Source: CBDBCU01 sp965243185 (GTDB taxonomy: Bacteria; Chloroflexota; Dehalococcoidia; Lucifugimonadales; UBA3495). From it: DNA of 64,000 nucleotides. The translations under genes and the position numbers were made by a program. The notes beneath the pieces are model-generated. The model searched no databases. It saw only the letters and a program-made list of their open reading frames with translations, and had not been told where the DNA came from. Below, piece by piece: positions 33,426-41,948 of the stretch (within the stretch, counting starts at the first letter, position 1; the number at the start of each line of letters is the position of its first letter). The stretch covers positions 1,116,001 through 1,180,000 of the forward strand of contig OZ251531.1 of NCBI GenBank assembly GCA_965243185.1, read 5' to 3'.

Positions 33426-36170
33426 CTATCCGGCCGCCCCGCGGCGCCGCCGACCGGTTACTGACGGCTCGCTGGACAACTCCCGGCGGAGGGTGGCTAC
33501 CTTTTCTCCGTCCAGTCCCAAGGCGGCAATCGTGGCGGCGTCCAGCCCAATCCGCGCCGGGCATTCGTTCAACTGCGGCAGGGGCAGCATAACCGCCGCT
33601 GCGTAGTCATCATAAGCCGCCGCCAGTTGCGCTACCGCCGCGGCGCCGAGGGCGGCAAAGTCGGGGACGGGCAGTTTCCGCAGATCATCCAGAGAAAAAT
33701 TCGGGTAGGTCGGCTTCTTGTTGGAACGGTCGCCCAAAACCGCCAATATGCCCATGGACGAGTTCAAGTAGGCGCACAAAGCCTTTTCCCAATTTTCCGC
33801 AGCGTCCTGAGCGGTGGCGATGCGGCAAGGTACCCAAGCCGAACCCAAGCCCGGCAAATCCAGTCGAACCGACAAGACCCGAGTTGTCGGCAGGAAAAGA
33901 CGTTGCGGCAAGAGAAAACGGCCGCGCTGCTCCCAGTAGCTTTCGGCCAGATGTTCCTTGCCGGGCCGGATTTCAAGGTAGGCATCCGGCTTGGCCGCCA
34001 TCCCTTGGGTAGTGTCGGTTTTATGGTCCCACAAGGCCATTCGCCCCCGCTCATTGGGCATACTGGAACGGGTAAAAGCGTCTTGCGTACGCCGGCCAGC
34101 CGGCCCTACCTCGGCAACGTCGGACAAGGCAACAACGGGGAAAAACCGGCTCTGACGCAGCCGAACAAACCATTCGCACAAAGCCGGCGAAAGAAACTGC
34201 ACCGCACCCCAATCGCCCGCCGCGATACGGCTTTCCGGCCACTCCTGTACTGTGCCATAGCCTTGCGCTGATACCCGTCCGTCGCGAATGGCGCGGGCGG
34301 CGCTAAAGGCGTCAGCAGGCGTGGACGGATTCCTTGCCAGATTCACTACCCGGGTCGGCGGCTTCGTCCCTTGTCCCGGCCGCCAAGTACGGCAAACCAA
34401 GAGCAGCTCCCCGATGTTGGTGTTTTCGGAGAAGTAAATACGGCCCGGGTCGTGAGAGGTCACAATAGTTTCAATATGGTACTGGCTGGCCAAGTAACGG
34501 CGCAGTTCCGCCCCGGAGTAGGCGGTAGCCGCGACCAGCGGCAGGATGGCGGCAATGTTGCCGTTGTCCGCTTTCCGCAGATAGTCCGCCAGACACAGGA
34601 AAGCCCCGCTGTTGCCGGAAAGGTGTACCGGCTTTTCGGCAAAAAGCTGCTTCTCCCGGTCTTTGATTTTCTTTTCATCCTCCTGGTTGAACTGGTCATG
34701 CCGCAGGCTGTCCCGGGTAAAGGGCGGGTTCATAATGACCAAATCCGACGGTTCCGCCATCGCCGCCGCCGCATCGCCGTTGACTTGGGTAGTGACGGAC
34801 GCGCCGTTGGGCCAAGGCATCAACATTGGCTTCTGGTCCAGAAACTCCAACGAACCCAAGTGCGCTATGCCGTCATCGTCCACTCCCAACATTGTGCGCC
34901 AGATTTTCATATTCTGAAACTGGGTGGTCGGCGACAGCAAGCCCAAGGTAGTCGCCGCCATGTGGGTCGCCGTCAAGTTCACATCATAACCGCTCAAGAC
35001 CTGCTCAATCAGCGCCGCGGCCAAGGCCGGGTCATCCCGTAGCTGCGGGTTAAGATCCCGTATGCGCTCCGCGGTCGCCATCAGCAAAGTCCCGGTGCCG
35101 CAAGCCGGGTCGGTAATCCGTAGCCGAGCAATGGCCGCCGGGTCCGACCAGTCGCACATAGCCTCAGTAATCGCCAGAGACGCCAGCAAAGTAGCCGCCG
35201 GGGTGGTGGTGTAAAAAGACCCATCGTAGCGGGCCGAATCCAGGACGGTATGAAATATGCGGCCCAGCAAATCGTGGCGCAGGCTGGCAATGTTTTCCGA
35301 CACTACCAAGGCCGCCCGGGCCGTGTCGTGAATGGCGGCGGCAAAAGCCGGGTCCGGGGGAACGGCGCCCAAGGCCGCCCGCCCGGTCTGAAAGATGGGC
35401 TTGTAATCCAGAGCCAGAATCAGGTTCCAAGCATCCCGAAAGTTCTGGATGGGCGCAGCGGATTCGGCGCAGCGGCGGGCGGTCAACGGCGGCCAATCGT
35501 CCGTAAAGGGTTCCGGCGGATTTTGCCGATTATCCTGTTCCGGGCGCAGGGCTTTCAGGTGAACATCGAGGCGGGAGTGGAACATCACGGCGGTGGCTAC
35601 TACCAGCAGGGACCGCTTGGCCGGAGCGTCCCAAGGCTGCCGCACCAGCCGCTTGTTGCGGGTCTGCGGCGGCAAGTCGAGGGCGCGGGCCAGCAGCCGT
35701 TTCTGGGTTTCACTGAGCCGCAATACCGCCCCGTCCAGGCTGCCGGACAAAACGGCGGCCACGGTATCCGGGTCGCCCAACTGGGCCGGAGCCAGTCGGA
35801 TAACCGAAACCAGTTGCTCCAAGTCGCCGCCGGACCAAGCGGCGGTGGGGCGGCCATCCCGCACCGTCCAGCGGAAATGCGCCGATGGCAAGGAAGTTTC
35901 GGTAGTACCTTCGGGGTAGCAGAGGGCTACGGCGCATTGGGCCAGTCCCTGCTCCAGGCGGGCGTCGGCGTCGGCAATGGCGGCCCGCTCCCGGGCGGTG
36001 TTTTGCCCGTGTTCCGCTTCCACGGCAATAACCGCCGTGCCGATGCGGACGGCGACATCAATGCGCCGGTTGCCGGGCTGCATCACTTCGGGCTTGGCGT
36101 CCAGCCCATAGCGGCGCAAGGCATCGGCCAAGCGGATATTCAAGGCGCTTTCCCATTCGCGGTTGGTCAT
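33426..36170 (-). CDS. Large N6-adenine methylase with nuclease-like N terminus (type IIG-like)
   Basis: 914 residues. SAM motif I, ITDPACGTGTLLMATAERI, lies near residue 355 and catalytic motif IV, LVIMNPPFTRDS, near 478, with a helical domain before and a target-recognition-like region after. The N terminus has RRIDVAVRIG...AVEAEHG, which reads as a PD-(D/E)XK core in which the usual Lys is Glu. This layout is that of single-chain type IIG restriction-modification enzymes or lone type I-like methylases. With the Lys replaced, cutting is doubtful. A distant paralog of the same build lies at 48749-51604. Confidence 0.85.
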   Translation of the reverse strand: MTNREWESALNIRLADALRRYGLDAKPEVMQPGNRRIDVAVRIGTAVIAVEAEHGQNTARERAAIADADARLEQGLAQCAVALCYPEGTTETSLPSAHFRWTVRDGRPTAAWSGGDLEQLVSVIRLAPAQLGDPDTVAAVLSGSLDGAVLRLSETQKRLLARALDLPPQTRNKRLVRQPWDAPAKRSLLVVATAVMFHSRLDVHLKALRPEQDNRQNPPEPFTDDWPPLTARRCAESAAPIQNFRDAWNLILALDYKPIFQTGRAALGAVPPDPAFAAAIHDTARAALVVSENIASLRHDLLGRIFHTVLDSARYDGSFYTTTPAATLLASLAITEAMCDWSDPAAIARLRITDPACGTGTLLMATAERIRDLNPQLRDDPALAAALIEQVLSGYDVNLTATHMAATTLGLLSPTTQFQNMKIWRTMLGVDDDGIAHLGSLEFLDQKPMLMPWPNGASVTTQVNGDAAAAMAEPSDLVIMNPPFTRDSLRHDQFNQEDEKKIKDREKQLFAEKPVHLSGNSGAFLCLADYLRKADNGNIAAILPLVAATAYSGAELRRYLASQYHIETIVTSHDPGRIYFSENTNIGELLLVCRTWRPGQGTKPPTRVVNLARNPSTPADAFSAARAIRDGRVSAQGYGTVQEWPESRIAAGDWGAVQFLSPALCEWFVRLRQSRFFPVVALSDVAEVGPAGRRTQDAFTRSSMPNERGRMALWDHKTDTTQGMAAKPDAYLEIRPGKEHLAESYWEQRGRFLLPQRLFLPTTRVLSVRLDLPGLGSAWVPCRIATAQDAAENWEKALCAYLNSSMGILAVLGDRSNKKPTYPNFSLDDLRKLPVPDFAALGAAAVAQLAAAYDDYAAAVMLPLPQLNECPARIGLDAATIAALGLDGEKVATLRRELSSEPSVTGRRRRGAAG

Positions 36171-36241
36171 ACGGCCAGTTTAACACACCGGGCGGGGCAA
36201 AGGCGCAGCGGCGATAACGATTTGTGGGGCGGACTGAAATC

Positions 36242-37381
36242 CTACTCCTTTTCCCAATCATCCACCGCTTCGACTTCAGCTGCCGTATTGTCAGCAGCGC
36301 CGTCAGCCGCCGCCATTCGGTTCCATTCCCCGGCGGCATATACGACTACTCCTTTGACCATTGCCGCCACGGGCGGGCCCAGAATTACTCCCCACAAGCC
36401 GAAATACTGGCTGCCGACGGTGATGACCAGAATGACCACTATGGGATGCAATCCCAAGGTATTGGCTTGCACTCGGGGTACCAGCAAGGCGTTTTCCAGC
36501 AGCTGCACCCCCAGATAGAGCAGGATAACCCACAATACTTTGTCCGGCTCGGTGGCTAAAGTTACCAGTACCCCGACGGCGCCGCCAATCCAGGGGCCGA
36601 TGATGGGGATGAGTTCGGTCAAGCCGGCGACGATGCCGAGGATGACAGCGAAGGGGATGCCGAGCAGGAGTAGGCCGACAGTTACTACTACGCCGACCAG
36701 CAGACCCAGTACCAACTGACCCCGGATGTAGCCGCCTATCGACCGGTGCACAATGTCCATTAAATCCCGCAGGTAGGGGCGCAGCCGGGAGGGAAAGGGG
36801 GTGTAGAGGGATTCGCGGATGGGGTCGGCGTCTTTCATCAGGTAGAAAATCAGCACCGGCGCGGTAGCCAAGCCAATGAGAAAGGAAAAGGAGCCGGTAA
36901 TCGCGCCAATAGTTTGGCTGGCGATATTCCAGGCGGCATCGCCCAACAGGCCGCCGGCGTTGCTCAGCCATTCCTCGGCCCGATCCCGCACTTGCGGCGG
37001 CAGCAATCGGTTGTAGTCGGCGACCCAAATTTCCACTTGGGCCCGGGCGGCGTCAATGAATTGGGGAAAGCTCGCGATGAACCGCTGCCCTTGCCGCACA
37101 ATGGAGGCTACAGCCATTACCCCGGCGGCCAACAGCGCGCCCAGGGCGGTCAGGAAAATCAGGGACACCGCCAGGAGCCGGCTGAGCAGCGGCCGCTTTT
37201 CCCGCCAGGGCATGGCCCGCTCCAGCAGGCGGGCCGGCGGCAGCAGGATGTAGGCGATAACCGCGCTGATGCCCAAGGGCAGCAATGCGCCCCGCAGCAA
37301 ATACAATCCGACCAGAACCGCCAGCATTGCCAGCAAAGCCGCCAACAGCCATAGTCGGCGGTTACGCAGTTCCCGCGCCAT
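36242..37381 (-). CDS. AI-2E family transporter (PerM-like)
   Basis: 379 residues with about eight membrane helices and the family signature GPWIGGAVGVLVTLATEP and LVPRVQANTLGLHPIVVILVITVG split between adjacent helices. Members export small molecules such as autoinducer-2, or exchange ions; the substrate here is unknown. Its first residues, MARELRNRR, and the 100 bases upstream are copied in front of the neighbouring gene at 37463-39661, showing that a duplication ended here. The C terminus is acidic (EVEAVDDWEKE). Confidence 0.9.
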   Translation of the reverse strand: MARELRNRRLWLLAALLAMLAVLVGLYLLRGALLPLGISAVIAYILLPPARLLERAMPWREKRPLLSRLLAVSLIFLTALGALLAAGVMAVASIVRQGQRFIASFPQFIDAARAQVEIWVADYNRLLPPQVRDRAEEWLSNAGGLLGDAAWNIASQTIGAITGSFSFLIGLATAPVLIFYLMKDADPIRESLYTPFPSRLRPYLRDLMDIVHRSIGGYIRGQLVLGLLVGVVVTVGLLLLGIPFAVILGIVAGLTELIPIIGPWIGGAVGVLVTLATEPDKVLWVILLYLGVQLLENALLVPRVQANTLGLHPIVVILVITVGSQYFGLWGVILGPPVAAMVKGVVVYAAGEWNRMAAADGAADNTAAEVEAVDDWEKE

Positions 37382-37468
37382 CAGCCCGTTGCCCCCGTCC
37401 GTAAGGTAGGCAGCATTATGTTGGCGGCGATGGGGGTTGTCAACAAACCCGATTGCCCCCGGCTAATT
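37365..37468. repeat. Junction repeat, copy 1
   Basis: About 104 bases covering the AI-2E start codon, its upstream region and the stop codon of the next gene are nearly identical to 39645-39749. A few single-base changes and one extra C distinguish them. It marks the boundary of a tandem duplication. Confidence 0.88.
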
Positions 37469-39661
37469 CCCCGCCGGCAAAACCATTTCCCAAACCGGGC
37501 CGGCCGCCGTGAACTGCCCGGTGCGGATTTCGGCAAGGGGATAGTCGGGCAGTTCTACCACGGCCAGACATTTCCCGTCAAATTCTTGTCCCCGCCGGTT
37601 AAAGTCAAAGTCCCGGTTGGCAAAGCCCAACGCCTGCCGCGCCGCCGGCAAATCCGCCGGGTTCTCCGGGATTAGATGCAGAAAGAACCGGGCGGCCGTA
37701 TCCGCCGGGGCGCAGCTTTCCCGGAAGTAATACAAGGCGTTGTTGTAGCGGTACAGGTCGAACTCGGCCCGGGTCAGGGGCGGCCCGGCTTGCCCGGCGG
37801 CGATGGGTTGATAGGCCGCCCGGTAGTATTCCGCCGCCAGGTTCAGGCGGGTGGTCCACACCGGCGTATTAGCGACCTGCTGCCCGGTGCGGATTTCGGC
37901 GATGGGGTAATCCGGCAGTTCCACTACGGCGAGGCATTTCCCGTCAAACCAGTGACCATGCCGGTTAAAGTCAAAGTCATGGTTGCTGAAACCGTGCGGC
38001 CGCTGTTCCGCCGGCAAATCATCAACGCGGATGGGGACGATATGCAGAAAGAACGGGGCGGCCGTATCCGCCGGGGCGCAGCTTTCCCGGAAGTAATACA
38101 GGGCGTTGTTGTAGCGGTACAGGTTAAACTCGGCCCGGGACAGGGGCGGCCCGGCTTGCCCGGCGGCGATGGGCTGGTAAGCGGCCCGGTAATGGTCGGC
38201 ATCCAGATCCAGACGAATTTCCCACAGCGCTCCGCCCTCGGTGTAATGACCGGTACTGATGTAGGCGATGGGGTAGTCGGGCAAAAGTATTGTCGCCAAA
38301 CACCCTCCATCCGGGAACCGGAAAGGCTCGATCTCAGGGATATAGGAAAAATCCCGGCTCAAAAACCCTTGCCCCCGCCACTTGGCCGGCAGGTCATCCT
38401 CCCGGATGGGAACGATGTGCAGAAAGAAAAGGAGATTATCCCGCCGCGGGCAGCTGCCGGGTTCCAGATAAGTCAATCGCCCCGGGGTATGGTACAAGCT
38501 CCAGGAGTGCGCCTGGGCCGTTGGCGGGGCGGCGGTCATCCGCTGGTACTCTCGACCCTGGGCCGCCGCCAGTTGCCAATCCAGCGCCGCCACTCCGCCG
38601 GCAAACCCGACTACCAGCAGGCAAGCGGCCGGCCAAGCCCACCACCAGGAATGGCGCGCCCAATCCGGGCCCGGCTGCCGGATATTCTCAGGCCGGTTGA
38701 GGGGCGGCGGCAATAACGCAGCGGTGTGTCCCCTGGGCCGGAACCAAGCCGCCTTTACCCACCGCTGCCGGGCCAGCCAACGCTCCCCACCGCTGTCCCG
38801 CAGCAACTGGAGACTATAGAGAAAACCCGCCAGTCCCAACAGATATTCTTGGACTTCAGAGAACAAATAATTGAGCCAATTAGGAGAGATATTGCCGTGC
38901 GCGAGAATCAGCGAGCAGACCACAGCAATAATCGTCCCGACTACCATTAACAGCTTTTTATCCCGAGCAAACAGGGCCGCCCCCAGGAAAATCCCCAAAA
39001 TCACGAGCAGATGCCCTTGCAAGGTAACGACTCCCAGCCAAGAATATCGACCATCAAAGTTCGCGGCCATGGCAAAGAAAAATGCCAGCCAAAGCGAGGG
39101 CAAGGGCAGCGACCCCAAGCGGTATTTCCGGACGCAGAAAGCCGCAATAGGCACCAAGTAGCACCAGGGCAAAATAGCGTTATAGAGAAACAAAATAACA
39201 GGTCCCACACCAACAGTATTATGGAAATTGGTCTCATCCTGAATATTGGCTGACACCAGGAAGTCCGGGGGGACAAAGCCAAAGATATGCTGCCCCCAAC
39301 TGACTTCCTCGCCGGCGACAAAGAGCGCGCCCAAGCCGACCAGAATATAGAAGCGACGGAGCCACCCGCGCCCGGCGGCCGCGGCGGCCAGAAACAGGGT
39401 CAAACCGCTGACGGCAAACAGCGCCGCCGTCAGCCGCTCCACCGGGATATTCTCCCGTTCCGCGGCGACCCCGATCTCCAGATAACCATAGCTGGCGGCG
39501 ACGTAGTAATAGAGCAGTACCAGGAAATTGAGGCAAAAGACGCTGACGCTGAAAGTGAACAGGGACAGCTTGCCGTAGTGGCCCGGCGGCGTACCCCCCC
39601 CGTTCCCGTCAGCCCATAGCCCCCCGATTCGCCGGCCCCAGCTCCGCAGTTCCCGCGCCAT
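37463..39661 (-). CDS. Membrane protein with three C-terminal repeats (paralog A)
   Basis: 732 residues from the ATG at 39661. About nine membrane helices are followed by a hydrophobic segment near residue 370 and then an extracytoplasmic C-terminal region. That region has three repeats of about 100 residues with HIVPIREDDLP, KCLAVVELPDYPIAEIRTG, YYRAAYQPIAAGQAGPPL and LYRYNNALYYFRESCAPADTA. I do not recognise the family. The neighbour at 39744-41606 is a paralog with two repeats. The first six residues, MARELR, match the AI-2E transporter start rather than the paralog, a product of the duplication junction. Confidence 0.85.
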   Translation of the reverse strand: MARELRSWGRRIGGLWADGNGGGTPPGHYGKLSLFTFSVSVFCLNFLVLLYYYVAASYGYLEIGVAAERENIPVERLTAALFAVSGLTLFLAAAAAGRGWLRRFYILVGLGALFVAGEEVSWGQHIFGFVPPDFLVSANIQDETNFHNTVGVGPVILFLYNAILPWCYLVPIAAFCVRKYRLGSLPLPSLWLAFFFAMAANFDGRYSWLGVVTLQGHLLVILGIFLGAALFARDKKLLMVVGTIIAVVCSLILAHGNISPNWLNYLFSEVQEYLLGLAGFLYSLQLLRDSGGERWLARQRWVKAAWFRPRGHTAALLPPPLNRPENIRQPGPDWARHSWWWAWPAACLLVVGFAGGVAALDWQLAAAQGREYQRMTAAPPTAQAHSWSLYHTPGRLTYLEPGSCPRRDNLLFFLHIVPIREDDLPAKWRGQGFLSRDFSYIPEIEPFRFPDGGCLATILLPDYPIAYISTGHYTEGGALWEIRLDLDADHYRAAYQPIAAGQAGPPLSRAEFNLYRYNNALYYFRESCAPADTAAPFFLHIVPIRVDDLPAEQRPHGFSNHDFDFNRHGHWFDGKCLAVVELPDYPIAEIRTGQQVANTPVWTTRLNLAAEYYRAAYQPIAAGQAGPPLTRAEFDLYRYNNALYYFRESCAPADTAARFFLHLIPENPADLPAARQALGFANRDFDFNRRGQEFDGKCLAVVELPDYPLAEIRTGQFTAAGPVWEMVLPAGN

Positions 39662-39749
39662 CAGCCCGTTGCCCCCCGTCCGTAAGGTAGGCAGCATTAT
39701 GTTGGCGGCGATAGAGGTTGTCAACAAACCCGATTGCCCCCGGCTAATT
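39645..39749. repeat. Junction repeat, copy 2
   Basis: Near-identical to 37365-37468. It contains the start of paralog A and the stop of paralog B. Confidence 0.88.
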
Positions 39750-41606
39750 CGCCGCCGGCAACGCTACATCCCAAACCGTGCCGGCCGCCGTGAACTGCCC
39801 GGTGCGGATTTCGGCAAGGGGGTAATCCGGCAGCTCCACCACCGCCAGGCATTTCCCGTCAAACCCTTGCCCCCGCCGGTTAAAGTCAAAATCCCGGTTG
39901 TTGAAACCGTGCGGCTGCCGTTCCGCCGGCAAATCCTCCGGGTTCTCCGGTATCAAATGCAGAAAGAATCGGGCCGCCGTATCCGCCGGGGCGCAGCTTT
40001 CCCGGAAGTAATACAGGGCGTTATCATAGCGGTACAGGTCAAAGAGCGACTGCGCCAACGGCGGCCCGGCTTGCCCGGCGGCGATGGGCTGGTAGGCCGC
40101 CCGATAATAGTCGGCGTCCAGGTCCAGGCGGACCTCCCAGAGTTGAGTCTCCCAAGGGTCTTGTTGGCCGGTGATGATTTGGGCAATGGGGTAGTCGGGC
40201 AAAGGTATTGTCGCCGGGCAACTTCCGTCCGGGAACCGGAAACGCTCCAGCTCAGGGCGCCAGAAAAACTCCCGGCTCAAAAAGCCTGTCTCCCGCAACT
40301 CGGCGGGCAGGTCATCCTCCCGGACGGGGACAATACGCAGAAAGAACTGGGGATTAGCCCGCCGCGGGCAGCCGCCGGCTTTCCGGTAAGTCAATCGCCC
40401 CGGAGTATGGTAAAAGTTCCAAGAGTGCGCCTGCGCCGTTGGCGGGGCGGCGGTCATCCGCTGGTACTCCCGACCCTGAGCCGCCGCCAGTTGCCAATCC
40501 AGCGCCGCCACGCCAACAGTGGCAAACCCGGCTACCAGCAGACAAGCGGCCGGCCAGGCCCACCAGGAATGGCGCGCCCAATCCGGACCCGGCGTACGGC
40601 AATTCGCCGATAAGTCGGAGGAAGGTAATAACTCGGTAGCGCGTCCCCTGGTCCGGAACCAGGCCGCCTTTACCCGCCGTCGCCAAGCCAGCCACCACTC
40701 CCCGCCGCTGTCCCGCAGCAACTGGAGACAATAGAGAAAACCCGCCAGTCCCAACAGATATTCTTGGACTTCAGGGAACACCCATTCCAAACTTTGCGGA
40801 GCGAACTTGTCGTGCATGAAAAACACCGAGCAGCCCAAAGCAATAATCGCCCCGACGACCATTAATAGCCGTTTATCCCGAGCAAACAGGGCCGCCCCCA
40901 GGAAAATCCCCAAAATCGGGAGCAAACTCGAGTGTTGGGCATAAATGATTCCTTGCCAGGAAAGTTTGTCGTTAACGTTCACGGCCAGAGCAAAGAAAAA
41001 TGCCAGCCAAAGCGAGGGCAAGGGCAGCGGTCCCAAACGGTATTTCCGGACACTGAAAGCCGCAATAGGCGCCACGTAGCACAGGGTGAGGATAGCAATC
41101 AAGAAAAACATAATGATCGGTCCGGCAGCGGTATTATGGAGATTGGTTTCCTGATGATCATTCGCTAACAACAGGAACTCCGGGGTGGCGAAGCCAAAGA
41201 TATGCTGCCCCCAACTGACTTCCTCGCCGGCGACAAAGAGCGCGCCCAAGCCGGCCAGAATATAGAAGCGACGAAGCCACCCCCGCCCGGCGGCCGCCGC
41301 CGCCAGAAACAAGGTCAAACCGCTGCCGGCAAACAGCGCCGCCGTCAGCGGCTCAATCGGGATATTTTCCCGTTCCAGGAAGTCCCCGAGTTCCAGATAA
41401 CCATAGCTGGCGACGATGTAACAATAGAGCAGAACCAGCACATTCAGGCAAAAGACGCTGAAAGTGAACAGGGACAGCTTGTCGTAGTGGCCCGGCGGGA
41501 CAAAGTTTCCCGCCGCTCCCGTCAACCACCATTCCTTTAGCTGCCGGCCGGCAGCGGCAAGAACATTACCGCTGCGGGCCGGGGAAAATAGGCGCGTCCG
41601 GGGCAT
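39744..41606 (-). CDS. Membrane protein with two C-terminal repeats (paralog B)
   Basis: 620 residues from the ATG at 41606 (GTGGAGCTACGAGT upstream). The membrane half closely follows paralog A (GHYDKLSLFTFSVF, FVAGEEVSWGQHIFGF, EVQEYLLGLAGFLY). The C-terminal region has two rather than three of the roughly 100-residue repeats, again ending FDGKCLAVVELPDYPLAEI. The conserved GEEVSWGQ in a membrane segment is unusual and could be functional. The function is unknown. It is probably the ancestral copy because its N terminus differs from the AI-2E gene start. Confidence 0.85.
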   Translation of the reverse strand: MPRTRLFSPARSGNVLAAAGRQLKEWWLTGAAGNFVPPGHYDKLSLFTFSVFCLNVLVLLYCYIVASYGYLELGDFLERENIPIEPLTAALFAGSGLTLFLAAAAAGRGWLRRFYILAGLGALFVAGEEVSWGQHIFGFATPEFLLLANDHQETNLHNTAAGPIIMFFLIAILTLCYVAPIAAFSVRKYRLGPLPLPSLWLAFFFALAVNVNDKLSWQGIIYAQHSSLLPILGIFLGAALFARDKRLLMVVGAIIALGCSVFFMHDKFAPQSLEWVFPEVQEYLLGLAGFLYCLQLLRDSGGEWWLAWRRRVKAAWFRTRGRATELLPSSDLSANCRTPGPDWARHSWWAWPAACLLVAGFATVGVAALDWQLAAAQGREYQRMTAAPPTAQAHSWNFYHTPGRLTYRKAGGCPRRANPQFFLRIVPVREDDLPAELRETGFLSREFFWRPELERFRFPDGSCPATIPLPDYPIAQIITGQQDPWETQLWEVRLDLDADYYRAAYQPIAAGQAGPPLAQSLFDLYRYDNALYYFRESCAPADTAARFFLHLIPENPEDLPAERQPHGFNNRDFDFNRRGQGFDGKCLAVVELPDYPLAEIRTGQFTAAGTVWDVALPAAN

Positions 41607-41690
41607 ACTCGTAGCTCCACCGGTTATAGTAAGCCGGAATTGTAGCACACCGGCCGCCGCCGGCCGCATTAGCCGGCGGCGGCTCCGGCC

Positions 41691-41750
41691 GGGCTATCGC
41701 CTATACCTGGCGACTTACTTACCGCCATTCCCGTTTTCAGGGGAATGCCC
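41691..41750. repeat. Palindromic repeat family, copy 1
   Basis: It begins GGGCTATCGCCTATACCT and ends in the inverted repeat CATTCCC...GGGAATG. Related copies start at 45417 and 46267, and an inverted piece lies at 46431-46446. Confidence 0.6.
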
Positions 41751-41793
41751 GGTTTCGATAGGTAATAGATTTGGAAAATTGGGAGGTTGACGG

Positions 41794-41822
41794 TTGACAA
41801 TTGGGCGGGGGTGTTGGAATAT
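41794..41822 (+). promoter_or_regulatory. Promoter of groEL
   Basis: A perfect TTGACA (41794-41799) is followed after 17 bases by GAATAT (41817-41822). The leader to groEL is about 120 bases and contains GCCGCC/GGGCGGC near 41900. No CIRCE inverted repeat was seen. Confidence 0.5.
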
Positions 41823-41948
41823 CTATGATGGCAAAAGGGGCAAGGTTGCGGCCGTTCCCGGCAAGAGGGCGGTTGTTGGTTGCCGAGGTTGAAAAATGCC
41901 GCCGACATTGGGCGGCGCGGCGGAGAAAAGCGGAGGTATTAAGGAAGT

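Larger units (their letters stand above)
41607..41948. other. Divergent intergenic region at strand-composition switch
   Basis: This 342-base gap separates the minus-strand membrane proteins from plus-strand groEL. It holds a palindromic repeat (41691-41750), an AT-rich stretch around 41755-41785 and the groEL promoter. By eye the top strand is C-rich before and G-rich after this gap, the polarity of a replication origin. I found no DnaA-box cluster (TTATNCACA) in it. Confidence 0.4.
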
